Of a DNA stretch of 64,000 nucleotides, positions 53,502 to 63,062 are shown piece after piece. The notes under the pieces are model-generated. The model worked only from the letters and a program-made list of their open reading frames with translations. It did no database searches and was not told the DNA's origin. The stretch comes from Romeriopsis navalis LEGE 11480. Its GTDB lineage: Bacteria; Cyanobacteriota; Cyanobacteriia; Leptolyngbyales; Leptolyngbyaceae. How positions within the stretch are numbered: position 1 is the first letter of the stretch; each line of letters starts with the position of its first letter. The stretch spans positions 33,745 through 97,744 of the forward strand of contig NZ_JADEXQ010000011.1 of assembly GCF_015207035.1 (NCBI RefSeq), written 5' to 3'. The position numbers and the translations under genes were made by a program.

Positions 53502-54314
53502 TTAGCCGACGGCAAATAGCGCGAGATAGCTGCTTAGTAAGCCATGTCCGATAAAGACTGATAATGCTGCCCCCAGTGCTAAACAGGGACCGAAGGGCAT
53601 CTTCTGAAACTTTTGCATTTGGCCAAAGAGGCGGCCACCCATGCCGACGATCGCCCCCACTAAAGCGGCGAGAAAAATAGCGAGGAGTAAATATTTCCAG
53701 CCAAGCCATGCGCCCATCATGGCCGCCAGAAAAGCATCGCCGTCACCCATCGCCGGACGACGAAATACAAAGCTACCAATGACGGTAATGGCATCGATCA
53801 GTAGAATGCCTAACACCATGCCGATGGCGCTACTGGCAAGACTGATTATGGCCCCAGTCAGTCCATGCAAACTAAACCCGATCGCGGCTTGGAACAGCAA
53901 ACCCGAAATCACGCCGGTTTTCATTAACGGATTCGACAACGTCATCGTATCGAAATCAATTAATGCTAAAGCCAACAGTAAACTTAAAAATAGCCAATAG
54001 CTGGGGGTCTGAAGTGATAACCCAAATGCCAAATAGCTCGCTAAAAATAATAAACCCGTAACGGCTTCAACGATCGGATAACGCGAAGATATGGGAGCTT
54101 GGCAATGAGCGCATTTACCCCGCAATTTGAGCCAACCGATAATCGGTAAATTATCGCGTTTGCGCAGTGGTGTCATGCAATGTGGGCAGCGTGACGGTGG
54201 ATGTAATACCGAAAGTCCTGCGGGCAATCGGTAAATCACAACGTTGAGAAAACTCCCGATCGCGCCGCCCAACATAAATACGATCGCGCCATTGAGGAAA
54301 AGAGATAAATCCAT
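53502..54314 (-). CDS. pilD: Type IV prepilin leader peptidase / N-methyltransferase
   Basis: The 270-residue polytopic membrane protein has the cytoplasmic zinc-type cysteines Cys43, Cys46, Cys68 and Cys71 (CPHC and CAHC). The aspartyl protease residues are in IDFDTMTL (Asp120/122) and MGDGDAFLAAMMG (Asp191/193). It cleaves prepilin leader peptides and methylates the new N-terminus, which type IV pili controlled by the pil chemotaxis operon require. The second Asp motif reads GDGD-A rather than the usual GxGD-x-K/L form. I use the ATG at 54314; a longer frame from 54371 adds a charged extension unlike PilD. Alone in its transcript, as far as can be seen. Confidence 0.94.
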   Translation of the reverse strand: MDLSLFLNGAIVFMLGGAIGSFLNVVIYRLPAGLSVLHPPSRCPHCMTPLRKRDNLPIIGWLKLRGKCAHCQAPISSRYPIVEAVTGLLFLASYLAFGLSLQTPSYWLFLSLLLALALIDFDTMTLSNPLMKTGVISGLLFQAAIGFSLHGLTGAIISLASSAIGMVLGILLIDAITVIGSFVFRRPAMGDGDAFLAAMMGAWLGWKYLLLAIFLAALVGAIVGMGGRLFGQMQKFQKMPFGPCLALGAALSVFIGHGLLSSYLALFAVG

Positions 54315-54499
54315 AGATTTGACGGTTGGTAGACAAACTGGGGTTCGGGCAAATCGCCGCATTATCATCATGCAGCGCTGGCTGGTGTGACAATTACTTC
54401 ACCAATCTAGCTTGCCCACAGCCGTTTGCGAACCTGCGTTGTCCCCTACCAATTATGGCGTTGCAATTCCATCATGATGGACGCTGTTTAAGACAATCG

Positions 54500-54769
54500 T
54501 TAGCGATCGATTGCCTCAAACGGAATGAACGTCTCTTGTGGCAACAAAGCAGGAATACGGGTGAAAATCAATTTACCCCGAAGTGAATATCGATCAATGG
54601 CAACACCGAGTGGCTCTTCCGTCACATCGGGGTGGACATCAATAAATGTGCGATAGATCTTGCGTGCCGCCTGCATTAAGCCAGGTTCATAGCCGGAATA
54701 GCGCTCGAAGCGAGTTTCTTGTTCCACACTCAACTCCGCAGGTTTATCTAAAACAACAACGTTAACCAC
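54500..54769 (-). CDS. Small conserved-looking hypothetical protein
   Basis: The 89-residue protein starts at a GTG with AGGAGA eight bases upstream, a good ribosome site. The sequence is well-formed (VVVLDKPAELSVEQETRFERY, AARKIYRTFIDVHPDV, LRGKLIFTRIPALLPQETFI), rich in charged residues, without TM or signal segments. I do not know a named family. It stands apart, 185 bases upstream of pilD on the same strand. Confidence 0.65.
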   Translation of the reverse strand: MVNVVVLDKPAELSVEQETRFERYSGYEPGLMQAARKIYRTFIDVHPDVTEEPLGVAIDRYSLRGKLIFTRIPALLPQETFIPFEAIDR

Positions 54770-54888
54770 CCGATTCTCCTATCACTGAAGTCCCCGGTTT
54801 CCGAGGTTTCCGGTGTATGTTACAGCACAATTTCTAGTTGGTACGAAAATATTCGGAGTCCTAGCTCGAAATCGTTACCTTGATCAGT

Positions 54889-54923
54889 AAAGACACGTAA
54901 TCCAAATTGCATTACGTGTCTTT
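54889..54923. terminator. Hairpin downstream of leuB
   Basis: AAAGACACGTAAT and ATTACGTGTCTTT are exact 13-base arms with a 9-base loop. It lies between the leuB end and the start of the small hypothetical gene, both on the minus strand, about 75 bases after the leuB stop. Confidence 0.7.
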
Positions 54924-54997
54924 GTCGAAGTTTCAATTAACAATGCGTCAGTAAATCTGCGGATGAGCGCTGACTTTATCCTATTCTCTGAATTTGA

Positions 54998-56080
54998 TTA
55001 ATCCAAGGCTTTCAGTAAAGCTGCCCCAATTGCTTGGCACCCGACAATTTGGTCGCCGGCTGCTGCAATATCACCGGTGCGATACCCTTGATCGAGCACT
55101 TGCATAACAGCTGTTTCGAGGGCGTCGGCTGCGGCTGGCTGATTGAGGTCATAGCGCAGCATCATCGCTGCACTCAAAACTTGCGCCAAGGGATTGGCTT
55201 TATCTTGGCCGGCAATATCGGGTGCTGAGCCATGTACCGGCTCATAGACGCCCGGGCCGTCAGCTCCCAGACTGGCGGATGGCAACATGCCAATACTGCC
55301 GGTGAGCATTGCGGCAATATCCGAGAGGATGTCCCCGAACAGATTACCGGTGACGATCGTATCAAACTGCTTCGGATTGCGGACGAGCTGCATGGCGGCA
55401 TTATCCACATACATATGGGTGACTTCGACATCGGAATAGGACGGGGCCATGGCATTGACTCGATCGCGCCAGAGTTGTGACACTTCCAAAACATTGGCTT
55501 TATCGACGGAGCAGAGTTTTTTCTGGCGTTTCTGGGCCGTTTCAAATGCGACTTTCGCAATCCGATCAATTTCCGTCACGGTGTAACCCATGGTATTTAC
55601 GCCACGTTGTTCACCAGCTTCGGTTGTAAACAAGCCTTTGGGTGCACCGAAGTAAATTCCCCCGGTGAGTTCGCGCACGACCATAATATCGACGCCTTCG
55701 ACGACCTCGCGCTTGAGACTAGAGGCATCCGCTAACTGGGGCAAAATTGTGGCGGGCCGTAAGTTGGCAAATAATTGGAGGCCGGATCGTAGACCCAGCA
55801 GCCCGGTTTCTGGACGTTGGGCGCGGGGCACGTTATCCCACTTATAACCGCCGATCGCCGCTAGCAGAACGGAATCACTCTGGCGACAGGTTTCGAGCGT
55901 TGCCTCTGGGAGAGGACTGCCCGTGGCATCGATCGCGCTACCGCCAATCAACGCGGTGACAAATTCAAAGCTCAGATCAAACTGCGCTCCGAGTTTTTTC
56001 AAGGCCTCAACGGTCACGGCCATAATTTCCGGGCCAATGCCGTCGCCAGGTAGCAAAGTGATGCGATAGTTCTGTGTCAT
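54998..56080 (-). CDS. leuB: 3-isopropylmalate dehydrogenase
   Basis: The 360-residue NAD-dependent beta-decarboxylating dehydrogenase catalyses the third step of leucine synthesis. The N-terminus [15 protein letters not shown], the substrate segment with [24 protein letters not shown], and the NAD/Mg region [27 protein letters not shown] all match LeuB. I use the ATG at 56080; an in-frame start 13 codons upstream is less likely. leuD is 30 kb away and leuC is not present. Confidence 0.97.
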   Translation of the reverse strand: MTQNYRITLLPGDGIGPEIMAVTVEALKKLGAQFDLSFEFVTALIGGSAIDATGSPLPEATLETCRQSDSVLLAAIGGYKWDNVPRAQRPETGLLGLRSGLQLFANLRPATILPQLADASSLKREVVEGVDIMVVRELTGGIYFGAPKGLFTTEAGEQRGVNTMGYTVTEIDRIAKVAFETAQKRQKKLCSVDKANVLEVSQLWRDRVNAMAPSYSDVEVTHMYVDNAAMQLVRNPKQFDTIVTGNLFGDILSDIAAMLTGSIGMLPSASLGADGPGVYEPVHGSAPDIAGQDKANPLAQVLSAAMMLRYDLNQPAAADALETAVMQVLDQGYRTGDIAAAGDQIVGCQAIGAALLKALD

Positions 56081-56173
56081 GCCGCGCTCGTTGATTCCAT
56101 CAAGACTGCCAAGAGGCAATCATACCAAACCAACGATCGGCTTGACGGCGATCGGCAGGAGTTATGTCGTGGG

Positions 56174-58351
56174 CTAGTTATGGGTGGTAATCGAGACCTC
56201 TTCGGGTTTCGGGAACGGCATATCCTCGATGCCTGGCATTTGTTCGGGGCTGGACTGGGGAATTTGCATATCGACCCCATTAATTACGGCCCCAAGGAGC
56301 CGGGTTTGCTCGGAATCCATGAATTCATTGATGGCTTCGTTTAACATGCTGCTCTGGGTAATGCCCGGACGTGTTACCAGGATCAAGCCATCTGTATAGG
56401 GTTCGAGCAGCAGTGCATCATTACAGCGACTTAAGGACGGTGTATCCACGACCACGAAGTCAAATCGTCCGCGGGCATCTTCCAATAGACGGCGCATTTC
56501 ATTGGATTCTAGGATTGCCGATGACTGACGTTGGGGGCCGACGCTCGGTGCGATGTAGAGATTCTCCGCCAATGGTGCAATCCGAATGCATTCGCTTAAC
56601 TGACCGTAATAGCGCAGTGCATCTTCTTGGCTATTGACATCCGCCTCCACGCCAACGTAGTAACCGATCGACGGCGAACGTAAATCTGCCTCAATCAGTA
56701 ACGTGCGTTTACCGGCTCGTGCGGCGGCGATCGCCAGATTATAGGCTGTGACACTTTTCCCTTCAGAACTGGCAGTACTTGTGACTAAGACCATGCGGGG
56801 AACGCCGCCTTCGACCCGGCGTAGCGTACTGCGGAACCGCTCGTAATATTCCAAATAGGGAGAATCGAGGGCAGTCAAAATTGACCCCAAGCGCGGATCC
56901 CAAAGTTGCACCATGGGCAAAACACCCAATAATGGAACTTCCTGCTGCTTGAGCGCTTCGCGCAGATCTTCCTCCGTGTAGAAGGTGCCTTCCATTGTAT
57001 CGAGTAGGAAGACAATACCACCGCCCAGAATGAGACCGACCAAGCCGCCGATCGCCATCATTAATGGAATATTCTTCGGTGGGGTGGGGAGTACGGGTAA
57101 TTGATTTACCGCGCCGATCGACAAACTACTAACGGTTTCCGCTTCGGCGGTTTTGGCGTCGACGAGCTTGGCCTGCATCTGGTCATGTAGGGCTTTTTTC
57201 AGTTGCAACTGATCTTCCAAGCGAGTGCGGGCCAGTTGCTTGTTGGGAATTTGGGTTAAACGTTGGCGAGATTCTTGCTCCAGCTGCACCAGGGATTGGT
57301 ATTGGCGTTCTAACCGTTCTTTTGTGGTGGTCAGTTCGACAATCCGTAGAGCCATTCGTTGGCGTTCTGGATCGAGGTTACTATCTTGGCGAATGTTTGC
57401 GGCCCGAAAGGGTTTGGCAAACCCGCCCCCGCTTAACACCTCATTGGCTCGCTTGCGCAGTTGGGTATCTAGTGCCTCTAACCGTTGTTTCAAATCGATC
57501 ATCGTGGGATGCTCGGCCCGCAGATTTTTGGCGGCAATGGCTCGCTGCGATTCCAGCTGATAAATTTGGGCCCGGAGGTCGGCAACGATCGGATCAGCGC
57601 TCAAAGCCGAAGAAACATACGCCTGGGTGGGACTCAAGCCTAAGCGCTGCTGAAGACTGGCTAACTCTGCGGCAATGCCCTGCAATTCCAGCTGCATTTG
57701 CCGTTTTTGGTTGTCGCTTTGCTGAATTTGACCGACTAAGCTGCCGTTCTGGGCGGCGAAGAGGGCCGGGCCTTCGGTTCGATCATAGGATTCGAGCGCT
57801 CGTTCAGCGGCGGCTAGATCGCGTTTGACTTTGGGCAGGCGCAAATTTAGCGAGTCAATAATTAATTGCAGGCGGGCTTTATTATTTTTTTCACTCTGCT
57901 CGATAATGCGGGTGACGATCAGTTCGATCACCTGTTTGGCCCGGCCTTGATCGGTGTCTTTGTAGTCCAGTTGAATCCGACTAGGTGCTCCGGCGGGTTC
58001 TCCCTTTTTCGGTGGACCTTCGGATCCCGCTGTCAGGGTGATCTCGATACTTTTGGCCAACTTTTTGGTGTCTAAACCCGCTGCTTTAGCAGTTTCCTGC
58101 AAAATTTCATCGTTTAGCAGTGAATCCGGCGTGTAACTGGTGATCGGCTGCCGCACTTCGACCCCAGTGGCAGAAAAGACGGTGGGCGGGGCATTGCCGA
58201 CCAGGGTGGCTTGTATGGTGTACTGCGTGGGTGGGTCTGGTTTCGAAACGACCATGCCCGATGCGCCCACGCCGAGGACGAGTCCAGTGGGAATGACCCA
58301 TTTATAGCGGCCAATAGCCAGCAGATAACGTTTAAGAATTGGGGGAGCCAT
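56174..58351 (-). CDS. Polysaccharide co-polymerase / BY-kinase-like protein (Wzc type)
   Basis: About 725 residues. A Wzz-like N-terminus carries a first TM at about 20-38 (WVIPTGLVLGVGASGMVV). A long coiled-coil region follows, then TM2 (MMAIGGLVGLILGGGIVFLL) and a cytoplasmic kinase domain. Walker A is TSTASSEGKSVTAYNLA and Walker B is FVVVDTPSL. Walker A' reads LLIEADLRSPS with Glu in place of the first Asp. The C-terminus is acidic and lacks the usual Tyr cluster. It should assist chain-length control and export together with the OPX protein 61 bases upstream. The ATG at 58351 is preferred over one at 58444 that would overlap the neighbouring gene. Confidence 0.9.
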   Translation of the reverse strand: MAPPILKRYLLAIGRYKWVIPTGLVLGVGASGMVVSKPDPPTQYTIQATLVGNAPPTVFSATGVEVRQPITSYTPDSLLNDEILQETAKAAGLDTKKLAKSIEITLTAGSEGPPKKGEPAGAPSRIQLDYKDTDQGRAKQVIELIVTRIIEQSEKNNKARLQLIIDSLNLRLPKVKRDLAAAERALESYDRTEGPALFAAQNGSLVGQIQQSDNQKRQMQLELQGIAAELASLQQRLGLSPTQAYVSSALSADPIVADLRAQIYQLESQRAIAAKNLRAEHPTMIDLKQRLEALDTQLRKRANEVLSGGGFAKPFRAANIRQDSNLDPERQRMALRIVELTTTKERLERQYQSLVQLEQESRQRLTQIPNKQLARTRLEDQLQLKKALHDQMQAKLVDAKTAEAETVSSLSIGAVNQLPVLPTPPKNIPLMMAIGGLVGLILGGGIVFLLDTMEGTFYTEEDLREALKQQEVPLLGVLPMVQLWDPRLGSILTALDSPYLEYYERFRSTLRRVEGGVPRMVLVTSTASSEGKSVTAYNLAIAAARAGKRTLLIEADLRSPSIGYYVGVEADVNSQEDALRYYGQLSECIRIAPLAENLYIAPSVGPQRQSSAILESNEMRRLLEDARGRFDFVVVDTPSLSRCNDALLLEPYTDGLILVTRPGITQSSMLNEAINEFMDSEQTRLLGAVINGVDMQIPQSSPEQMPGIEDMPFPKPEEVSITTHN

Positions 58352-58412
58352 AGGAATGGAGGAATCAAATGCAGTCGGTGTGTGGAGGGGGGAGTGAAGG
58401 TGAGGGTGCGGA

Positions 58413-59786
58413 TTACCGATTGGGACCGAATAAATCGGTGGCACTATCTCCCAGTTGGCGGAAGAACAATAAGAAGCCTAAAACATCCCGGAAGGGTTGG
58501 GTGAAGACATTCAGCACATTGGTAATCCGTCCGACTAAGTTGCGACCAATCACGATGACATCATTGTCTTGCAAGGGCACATCTTGGGAAATGTCACCCA
58601 TTAACGCTTTCTTGCCGTCTAACCGGACCGAAACCGCTTTTTTCTTTTGGTCATCAAAGCGGATTAAGGCAATCTTCCGCATGTCGGCGCGATCGGGGTT
58701 AACCCCGGCATTGGTCAATGCATCCAAGAACGTACTGCCATTTTCGAGCACGACCTGGCGCAGGCCCCCACTGGGATAGCTCAGGACGCGGACAATGATC
58801 TGGGGGCGGACCAAATTAGAGCGAGATGCAATGGTGCGATCGTAACTGGTGTCACCCACTTCTAACTTGGGAATATAAATTGTATCGCCGTCTTGGAGGC
58901 TGGGGTTGGGGAGTGCTGTACCGTCTTTGAGCGCATTGAAGATGTCGAACTGCTCGGTGCGTAATGTGCCGTCGGGCATGGGCCGCCGTAGCGTGACAGC
59001 GCGTAAATCTGCATCTTCACGGGTGCCGCCGCCTGCGAGCAGCGCGGCCGCGAGTTGCGGTGACTGCGGTAAAGGATATAGTCCCGGCTCAAAGATCTCC
59101 CCGGCTAAAGTTACCTGAATGGGCCGTTGGGTAATCAGCGAAACGAGGACAACGGGATTGATGATAAAGCGATCAACCTGCTGTTGAATTTTTGCCTGAG
59201 CTTGATCGATCGTGAGACCTTGCAGCCGCACTTTGCCGATAATTGGGTGGGTAATATAGCCTTCTGGGTCAAGGGCTGCTTGGACATTAAAGTCAGCAAA
59301 GCGTTGCACGACAATGCCGATCGCATCGCGTGGCCCCAGTCGGTAGGCATTGAACGGTTGGATAACAGGCGGGGCCGGGAGTGTAGATGGGGCGGCCGTG
59401 CCACTGTTGATGGTATCCGTCGGGACGGTGACGTCGGCCGGTGGTAGTTCACCACGATCGCGCAGGCGTTGCCGTGCTTGTTCGACGAGTTCCCGGGCGG
59501 TGGGTCGCTGACGCGGCGTTTCTAAAGGGCGATTGGGTGGCAGCGGGGTTTGGGCTTGGCCCAAGGGAGTGGTTGGTTCGAGGGGTTGCGCTGGGGCCGT
59601 ATGGGTGGTGGCAAAGGGTTGGGCGGGCGCGATCGGAAGTGGTTCTGAGCCTTTGGCATAGACTGCCGGTTGGCTAGCAATTTGATACACCACGACAGTT
59701 GTCAAGATCGAGGCACTCGTATGGAGCAGCGTTAGGCTGCTGGCCGTAATTTGCCGAATTCGGGGGGGGACAAAAACCAGTTGCAT
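58413..59786 (-). CDS. Polysaccharide export outer-membrane protein (OPX/Wza-like)
   Basis: The 457-residue protein has an N-terminal hydrophobic segment (about 18-42, ending ASQPAVYAKG) as signal peptide, a Pro-rich linker, and a poly_export domain (about 150-240: YRLGPRDAIGIVVQRFADF, ITHPIIGKVRLQGLTIDQAQ). Two SLBB-type regions follow (VTLAGEIFEPGLYPLP and VRVLSYPSGGLRQVVLENGSTFLDALT). It forms part of an envelope-spanning channel for capsule or slime and works with the Wzc-like protein encoded directly downstream. The tail (NRLVGRITNVLN-like, ending FRQLGDSATDLFG) may contact the membrane. ATG start. Confidence 0.93.
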   Translation of the reverse strand: MQLVFVPPRIRQITASSLTLLHTSASILTTVVVYQIASQPAVYAKGSEPLPIAPAQPFATTHTAPAQPLEPTTPLGQAQTPLPPNRPLETPRQRPTARELVEQARQRLRDRGELPPADVTVPTDTINSGTAAPSTLPAPPVIQPFNAYRLGPRDAIGIVVQRFADFNVQAALDPEGYITHPIIGKVRLQGLTIDQAQAKIQQQVDRFIINPVVLVSLITQRPIQVTLAGEIFEPGLYPLPQSPQLAAALLAGGGTREDADLRAVTLRRPMPDGTLRTEQFDIFNALKDGTALPNPSLQDGDTIYIPKLEVGDTSYDRTIASRSNLVRPQIIVRVLSYPSGGLRQVVLENGSTFLDALTNAGVNPDRADMRKIALIRFDDQKKKAVSVRLDGKKALMGDISQDVPLQDNDVIVIGRNLVGRITNVLNVFTQPFRDVLGFLLFFRQLGDSATDLFGPNR

Positions 59787-59977
59787 AAATTGCTCAACCC
59801 AAAACCATGCCGGGCATGGTTGAAATTATATGTGGTCAAAGTTACATCGTTGCGATACACCCCATCCTTCGCTATCTTCGCACCACAATCGGGATTTGAA
59901 GTGGCGAGTTAGCCAAAGACTAGTAGATTCACGCAGGGAATTAGCCCCAAACGTGCGGGAATCGACATCCTCTTATT

Positions 59978-60682
59978 CTACGTAGGAGATGCGGCTTTAG
60001 GGTGGAAGATCTGGTGGTTGAGGCTAGTTTGAATGGTCTGGGCCAAGGCCGTGACTTGCGCCTCGTATTTATCGAGATCGTCTAATGGTGCGATCGGCAT
60101 TTGAACGCTGACGGCGATCCAAGGAACTCGCTTGTGTTGCCATTGGGCGAGACGATCGGCGACATACCATTTACTGGCGATCGGACTGCCACCATTGGAT
60201 TGGGCGTACCATTGTGCTACGGCATAGGTGCGGGAGCGTGTCCAAGCGCGGAAAAATCGGGTTTCAAATTGTTGGTTGGGCTCACTTAGCCCAATTTTGA
60301 GCGTTTTGTAGGAATCACTTTGCCACCGTTGAATACCTTCAATATCACTCCACTCGACCTGCGGTTGTCGCTTGGGGCCGGATTGTGGCATCAGAAATAA
60401 ACTGGCTTTTTGTTCACCGTTGGCCATGTTTTGCAGATACCAATGGTGATCGCCCAGAATTACGGGTTGTTCGTCGTTATTTTTCCAGTTTTGAATTGGG
60501 ACGCCCTGTTGTCGAATTTCACGCAGTTGCTTTAACTGTGTGACGGGTGGTGGCATTTTCCACTGCCACTTTTGGCCGATGTAGTTCGGTACGGCCCCGA
60601 TCACCAAGAGGACCGCCAGAAATACGAGTAAGACTAGTTTGGCCCGAGATAAATGCCATGAACGTGGGACAGAAAGCAGCAT
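59978..60682 (-). CDS. Cyanoexosortase-associated (EpsI-like) protein
   Basis: The 234-residue protein has one N-terminal TM helix (about 14-32, KLVLLVFLAVLLVIGAVPN) and an extracytoplasmic domain resembling EpsI proteins. Conserved-looking parts are WYLQNMANGEQKASLFLMPQ, QVEWSDIEGIQRWQ and AQWYAQSNGGSPIASKWYVADRLAQW. Proteins of this kind sit beside exosortases in Gram-negatives and cyanobacteria and are thought to assist sorting or polysaccharide export. The exosortase gene lies 46 bases upstream, so the two form an operon. I cannot tell the A- from the B-subtype with certainty. Confidence 0.8.
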   Translation of the reverse strand: MLLSVPRSWHLSRAKLVLLVFLAVLLVIGAVPNYIGQKWQWKMPPPVTQLKQLREIRQQGVPIQNWKNNDEQPVILGDHHWYLQNMANGEQKASLFLMPQSGPKRQPQVEWSDIEGIQRWQSDSYKTLKIGLSEPNQQFETRFFRAWTRSRTYAVAQWYAQSNGGSPIASKWYVADRLAQWQHKRVPWIAVSVQMPIAPLDDLDKYEAQVTALAQTIQTSLNHQIFHPKAASPT

Positions 60683-60728
60683 AGGACAGACTTAGGGGTG
60701 GATACTTCAGAAATGACGATCGGGTAAT

Positions 60729-61643
60729 TTAGGCTTCTGGTAAGGTTGCCTCATTGTCATTCCGTGGGAGAAACCAATCTTCTAAATAATTCAGCACCCA
60801 GACTAACAAGGCGAGGCTTAAGGCGGAGTAGACATCGCCACCCCAACCATCGTGGAGCCAGGTAAAGCCGTTATCGTTGCCAGTGCCGTGGAAGTAGGTG
60901 AGGATGGTATTGCGAATAATGTTGCCCGTGACACTAATGAGCGTTGTCAGGCTCAACAGTCCGATGACGATCGGTCGCATTTTCCACGTATTACTCCAGT
61001 GCAACAGCAGCAGCGCCACATACCAACTGGTAAATAGCATCTTTAAGCCAGCACAGTAAGGCGCCACTTCAACATGTCGCCCATTCATAAAAATATTAAT
61101 CCCTTCCACGGCCACATCGAAGCCCAGCAAATTCAGCATAATCCCAGCAGTTCCGGCGATGAAGCTTTGCAACGGCAGGGTGAACGGTGCAAGCAAATAT
61201 GGGATTTCATTCGGCGTTGCCAGCCAAATAAAAATTAATGGCCAAGCGAATAGCCGCAGTCCTGGCAACCCTTTGAGCCACAGGCAAGTGCCGGTCAGCA
61301 TTAAGGGAAATGACAAATTGACGGTTTCTGGCAAGCCGCTGAGATACATCACGGCGCTGAGCAATAAAATGCCGAGGCCACCCCAGCGATCGGCACCGCT
61401 AAATTCGCCCGTGCCGCCGGGTAAGTTTTGCCATTGCTGTCGACTTTCCCAAATCACGTAGGCGGCATAGGGTAAGCCAATGAGCCCGTGACTAAAATAC
61501 TCATGCTCAATGCTGATCGATTTACTGATCCAACCGTGGGTCCAGTGAAGCATTAAAGGAATGTAGAGCAAACTCAGTAAACCCAGCATTGCTAGATCAC
61601 TCCAAGCTCGACGATCGATATTTGGGCGCAGGGATTGCATCAT
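60729..61643 (-). CDS. Cyanoexosortase
   Basis: The 304-residue polytopic protein has about eight TM segments and the exosortase triad: Cys197 in VAPYCAGLKML, Arg244 in NIIRNTILTYFHG, and His264 in FTWLHDGWGG. Exosortases are membrane transpeptidases that process PEP-CTERM-type tails and anchor proteins to the cell surface, usually where exopolysaccharide is made. The neighbouring EpsI-like protein and the wza/wzc-like pair fit this. The B-type cyanoexosortase is my best guess, unproven. ATG start with a second ATG immediately after. No PEP-CTERM protein is encoded in the window. Confidence 0.9.
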   Translation of the reverse strand: MMQSLRPNIDRRAWSDLAMLGLLSLLYIPLMLHWTHGWISKSISIEHEYFSHGLIGLPYAAYVIWESRQQWQNLPGGTGEFSGADRWGGLGILLLSAVMYLSGLPETVNLSFPLMLTGTCLWLKGLPGLRLFAWPLIFIWLATPNEIPYLLAPFTLPLQSFIAGTAGIMLNLLGFDVAVEGINIFMNGRHVEVAPYCAGLKMLFTSWYVALLLLHWSNTWKMRPIVIGLLSLTTLISVTGNIIRNTILTYFHGTGNDNGFTWLHDGWGGDVYSALSLALLVWVLNYLEDWFLPRNDNEATLPEA

Positions 61644-61693
61644 CAGAAATTAACGGAAAACGTTCTCGCAATGGAACGTAGCTAATCGCGATC

Positions 61694-62875
61694 CTAAGCA
61701 GAAAGTTGCATCGGCATCGGCGTTTCTATGGCATCAGTTAATGCACCCACAACTTGGTTAATCTGAGCCTCAGTCAGGCCCGGATACATTGGTAGAGACA
61801 GGATTTCCTGGGACATTTGTTCCGCAACGGGGAAATCCCCGGCCCGGTATCCGAGACCGGCAAAGGCCGGTTGGAGATGGCACGGGAGCGGATAGTGGAT
61901 GCCCGTTTCCACCCCCGCGGCGGTTAATCGTTCTTGCAAGACTTCGCGGGATATTGGAGCAGGATTACCATCCTCGCCACTGAGGATACGCACTGTATAT
62001 AAATGATATACGTGCCCCGTGTCAGCTTGGTTTTGCAATGGGATGATTCCCTGGGCTTTGAAGGGGCTCAGCAGAATGTTGTACTGTTCAGCGATTTCGT
62101 GGCGGGTTTGGTTCCAAATCCCTAAATGCGGTAGCTTGACGTTCAAAATCGCGGCCTGAATTGAATCAAGTCGGCTATTGGTGCCAATTTCTGTGTGGTA
62201 ATACTTGCGGGGTGCACCGTAGTTCCGAAGTGCGCGAAGTTGGGCGGCGACGGCTTCATCACGGGTCAAGACGATCCCACCGTCCCCCAAAGCCCCAAGG
62301 TTTTTGCTGGGATAGAAACTGAAGGCAGAGGCCGTGCCGATCGAACCGGCTTTATAGCCTTCCCGTTCCGCCAGATGAGCCTGGGCCGCATCTTCAAAAA
62401 TAATCAGTCCGTAGGTATCCGCTAAGGTCAGCAGCTGTGAAGGGGAAACCATTTGACCGTAAAGATGTACCGGAATGATCGCCCTTGTACTAGGGGTGAT
62501 TACATGTTCCACCGCGACTAAATCAATCAAACCTGTTAATGGATCGCAGTCGACCAGGACGGGTTTGGCTCCACAGCGCAAGACCCCGATCAATGTAGCG
62601 ACAAATGTATTGGCGGGCAGAATCACCTCATCCTCAGGCCCAATGCCGCAGGCTTGCAATCCCAGGGCGATCGCGTCGGTGCCACAGGCAACGCCAATGC
62701 CATAGGGCATGGCACTCGCTTGGGCAAAAGCGGCCTCAAAGTCAGTCACGGCTTGACCGAGGACATAGTCGCCACGCTGCAGTACAGCTTGCATGGCCTC
62801 AAACATCTCGGCTTGGAGGGCGTCATGCTGCGCACTCAAATCAACAAATGGGACGGTCGCGGGAAGACTGGACAT
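61694..62875 (-). CDS. DegT/DnrJ/EryC1/StrS family aminotransferase
   Basis: The 393-residue PLP-dependent enzyme has the Lys Schiff base Lys191 in FSFYPSKNLGALGDGG, the Asp in IIFEDAAQAHLAE (Asp162), and the N-terminal VDLSAQHDAL. These enzymes aminate keto-sugars linked to nucleotides, or in some cases act as dehydratases. Here it likely makes an amino sugar for the surface polysaccharide exported by the adjacent genes. It precedes the cyanoexosortase gene by 50 bases on the same strand. ATG start. Confidence 0.94.
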   Translation of the reverse strand: MSSLPATVPFVDLSAQHDALQAEMFEAMQAVLQRGDYVLGQAVTDFEAAFAQASAMPYGIGVACGTDAIALGLQACGIGPEDEVILPANTFVATLIGVLRCGAKPVLVDCDPLTGLIDLVAVEHVITPSTRAIIPVHLYGQMVSPSQLLTLADTYGLIIFEDAAQAHLAEREGYKAGSIGTASAFSFYPSKNLGALGDGGIVLTRDEAVAAQLRALRNYGAPRKYYHTEIGTNSRLDSIQAAILNVKLPHLGIWNQTRHEIAEQYNILLSPFKAQGIIPLQNQADTGHVYHLYTVRILSGEDGNPAPISREVLQERLTAAGVETGIHYPLPCHLQPAFAGLGYRAGDFPVAEQMSQEILSLPMYPGLTEAQINQVVGALTDAIETPMPMQLSA

Positions 62876-62966
62876 GGAACGTAGGTTAGAAGTTCGGCTT
62901 CATCCTCTAGAGTACCCATGGGATTTGGCTAGGAAACGGATTCCGCAAAGTTCCGTGTATATGCCG

Positions 62967-63001
62967 AAACCCGCTACATGCCGAATGCTTGCAGCGGGTT
63001 T
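62967..63001 (-). terminator. Terminator of the HLIP gene
   Basis: AAACCCGCT and AGCGGGTTT arms are separated by 17 bases, following the HLIP stop on the minus strand by about 60 bases. The downstream T tract is short. Confidence 0.6.
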
Positions 63002-63062
63002 CAACGGTTTATGCCAGTGTCGCTCAAAGCCGCAGTGGGCCAAATCTGAATGAATCGGGGGT

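Noticed and set aside
53434..53709. 91-codon minus-strand frame overlapping the prepilin peptidase
   Set aside because: It is an out-of-frame shadow of the conserved C-terminal part of pilD.
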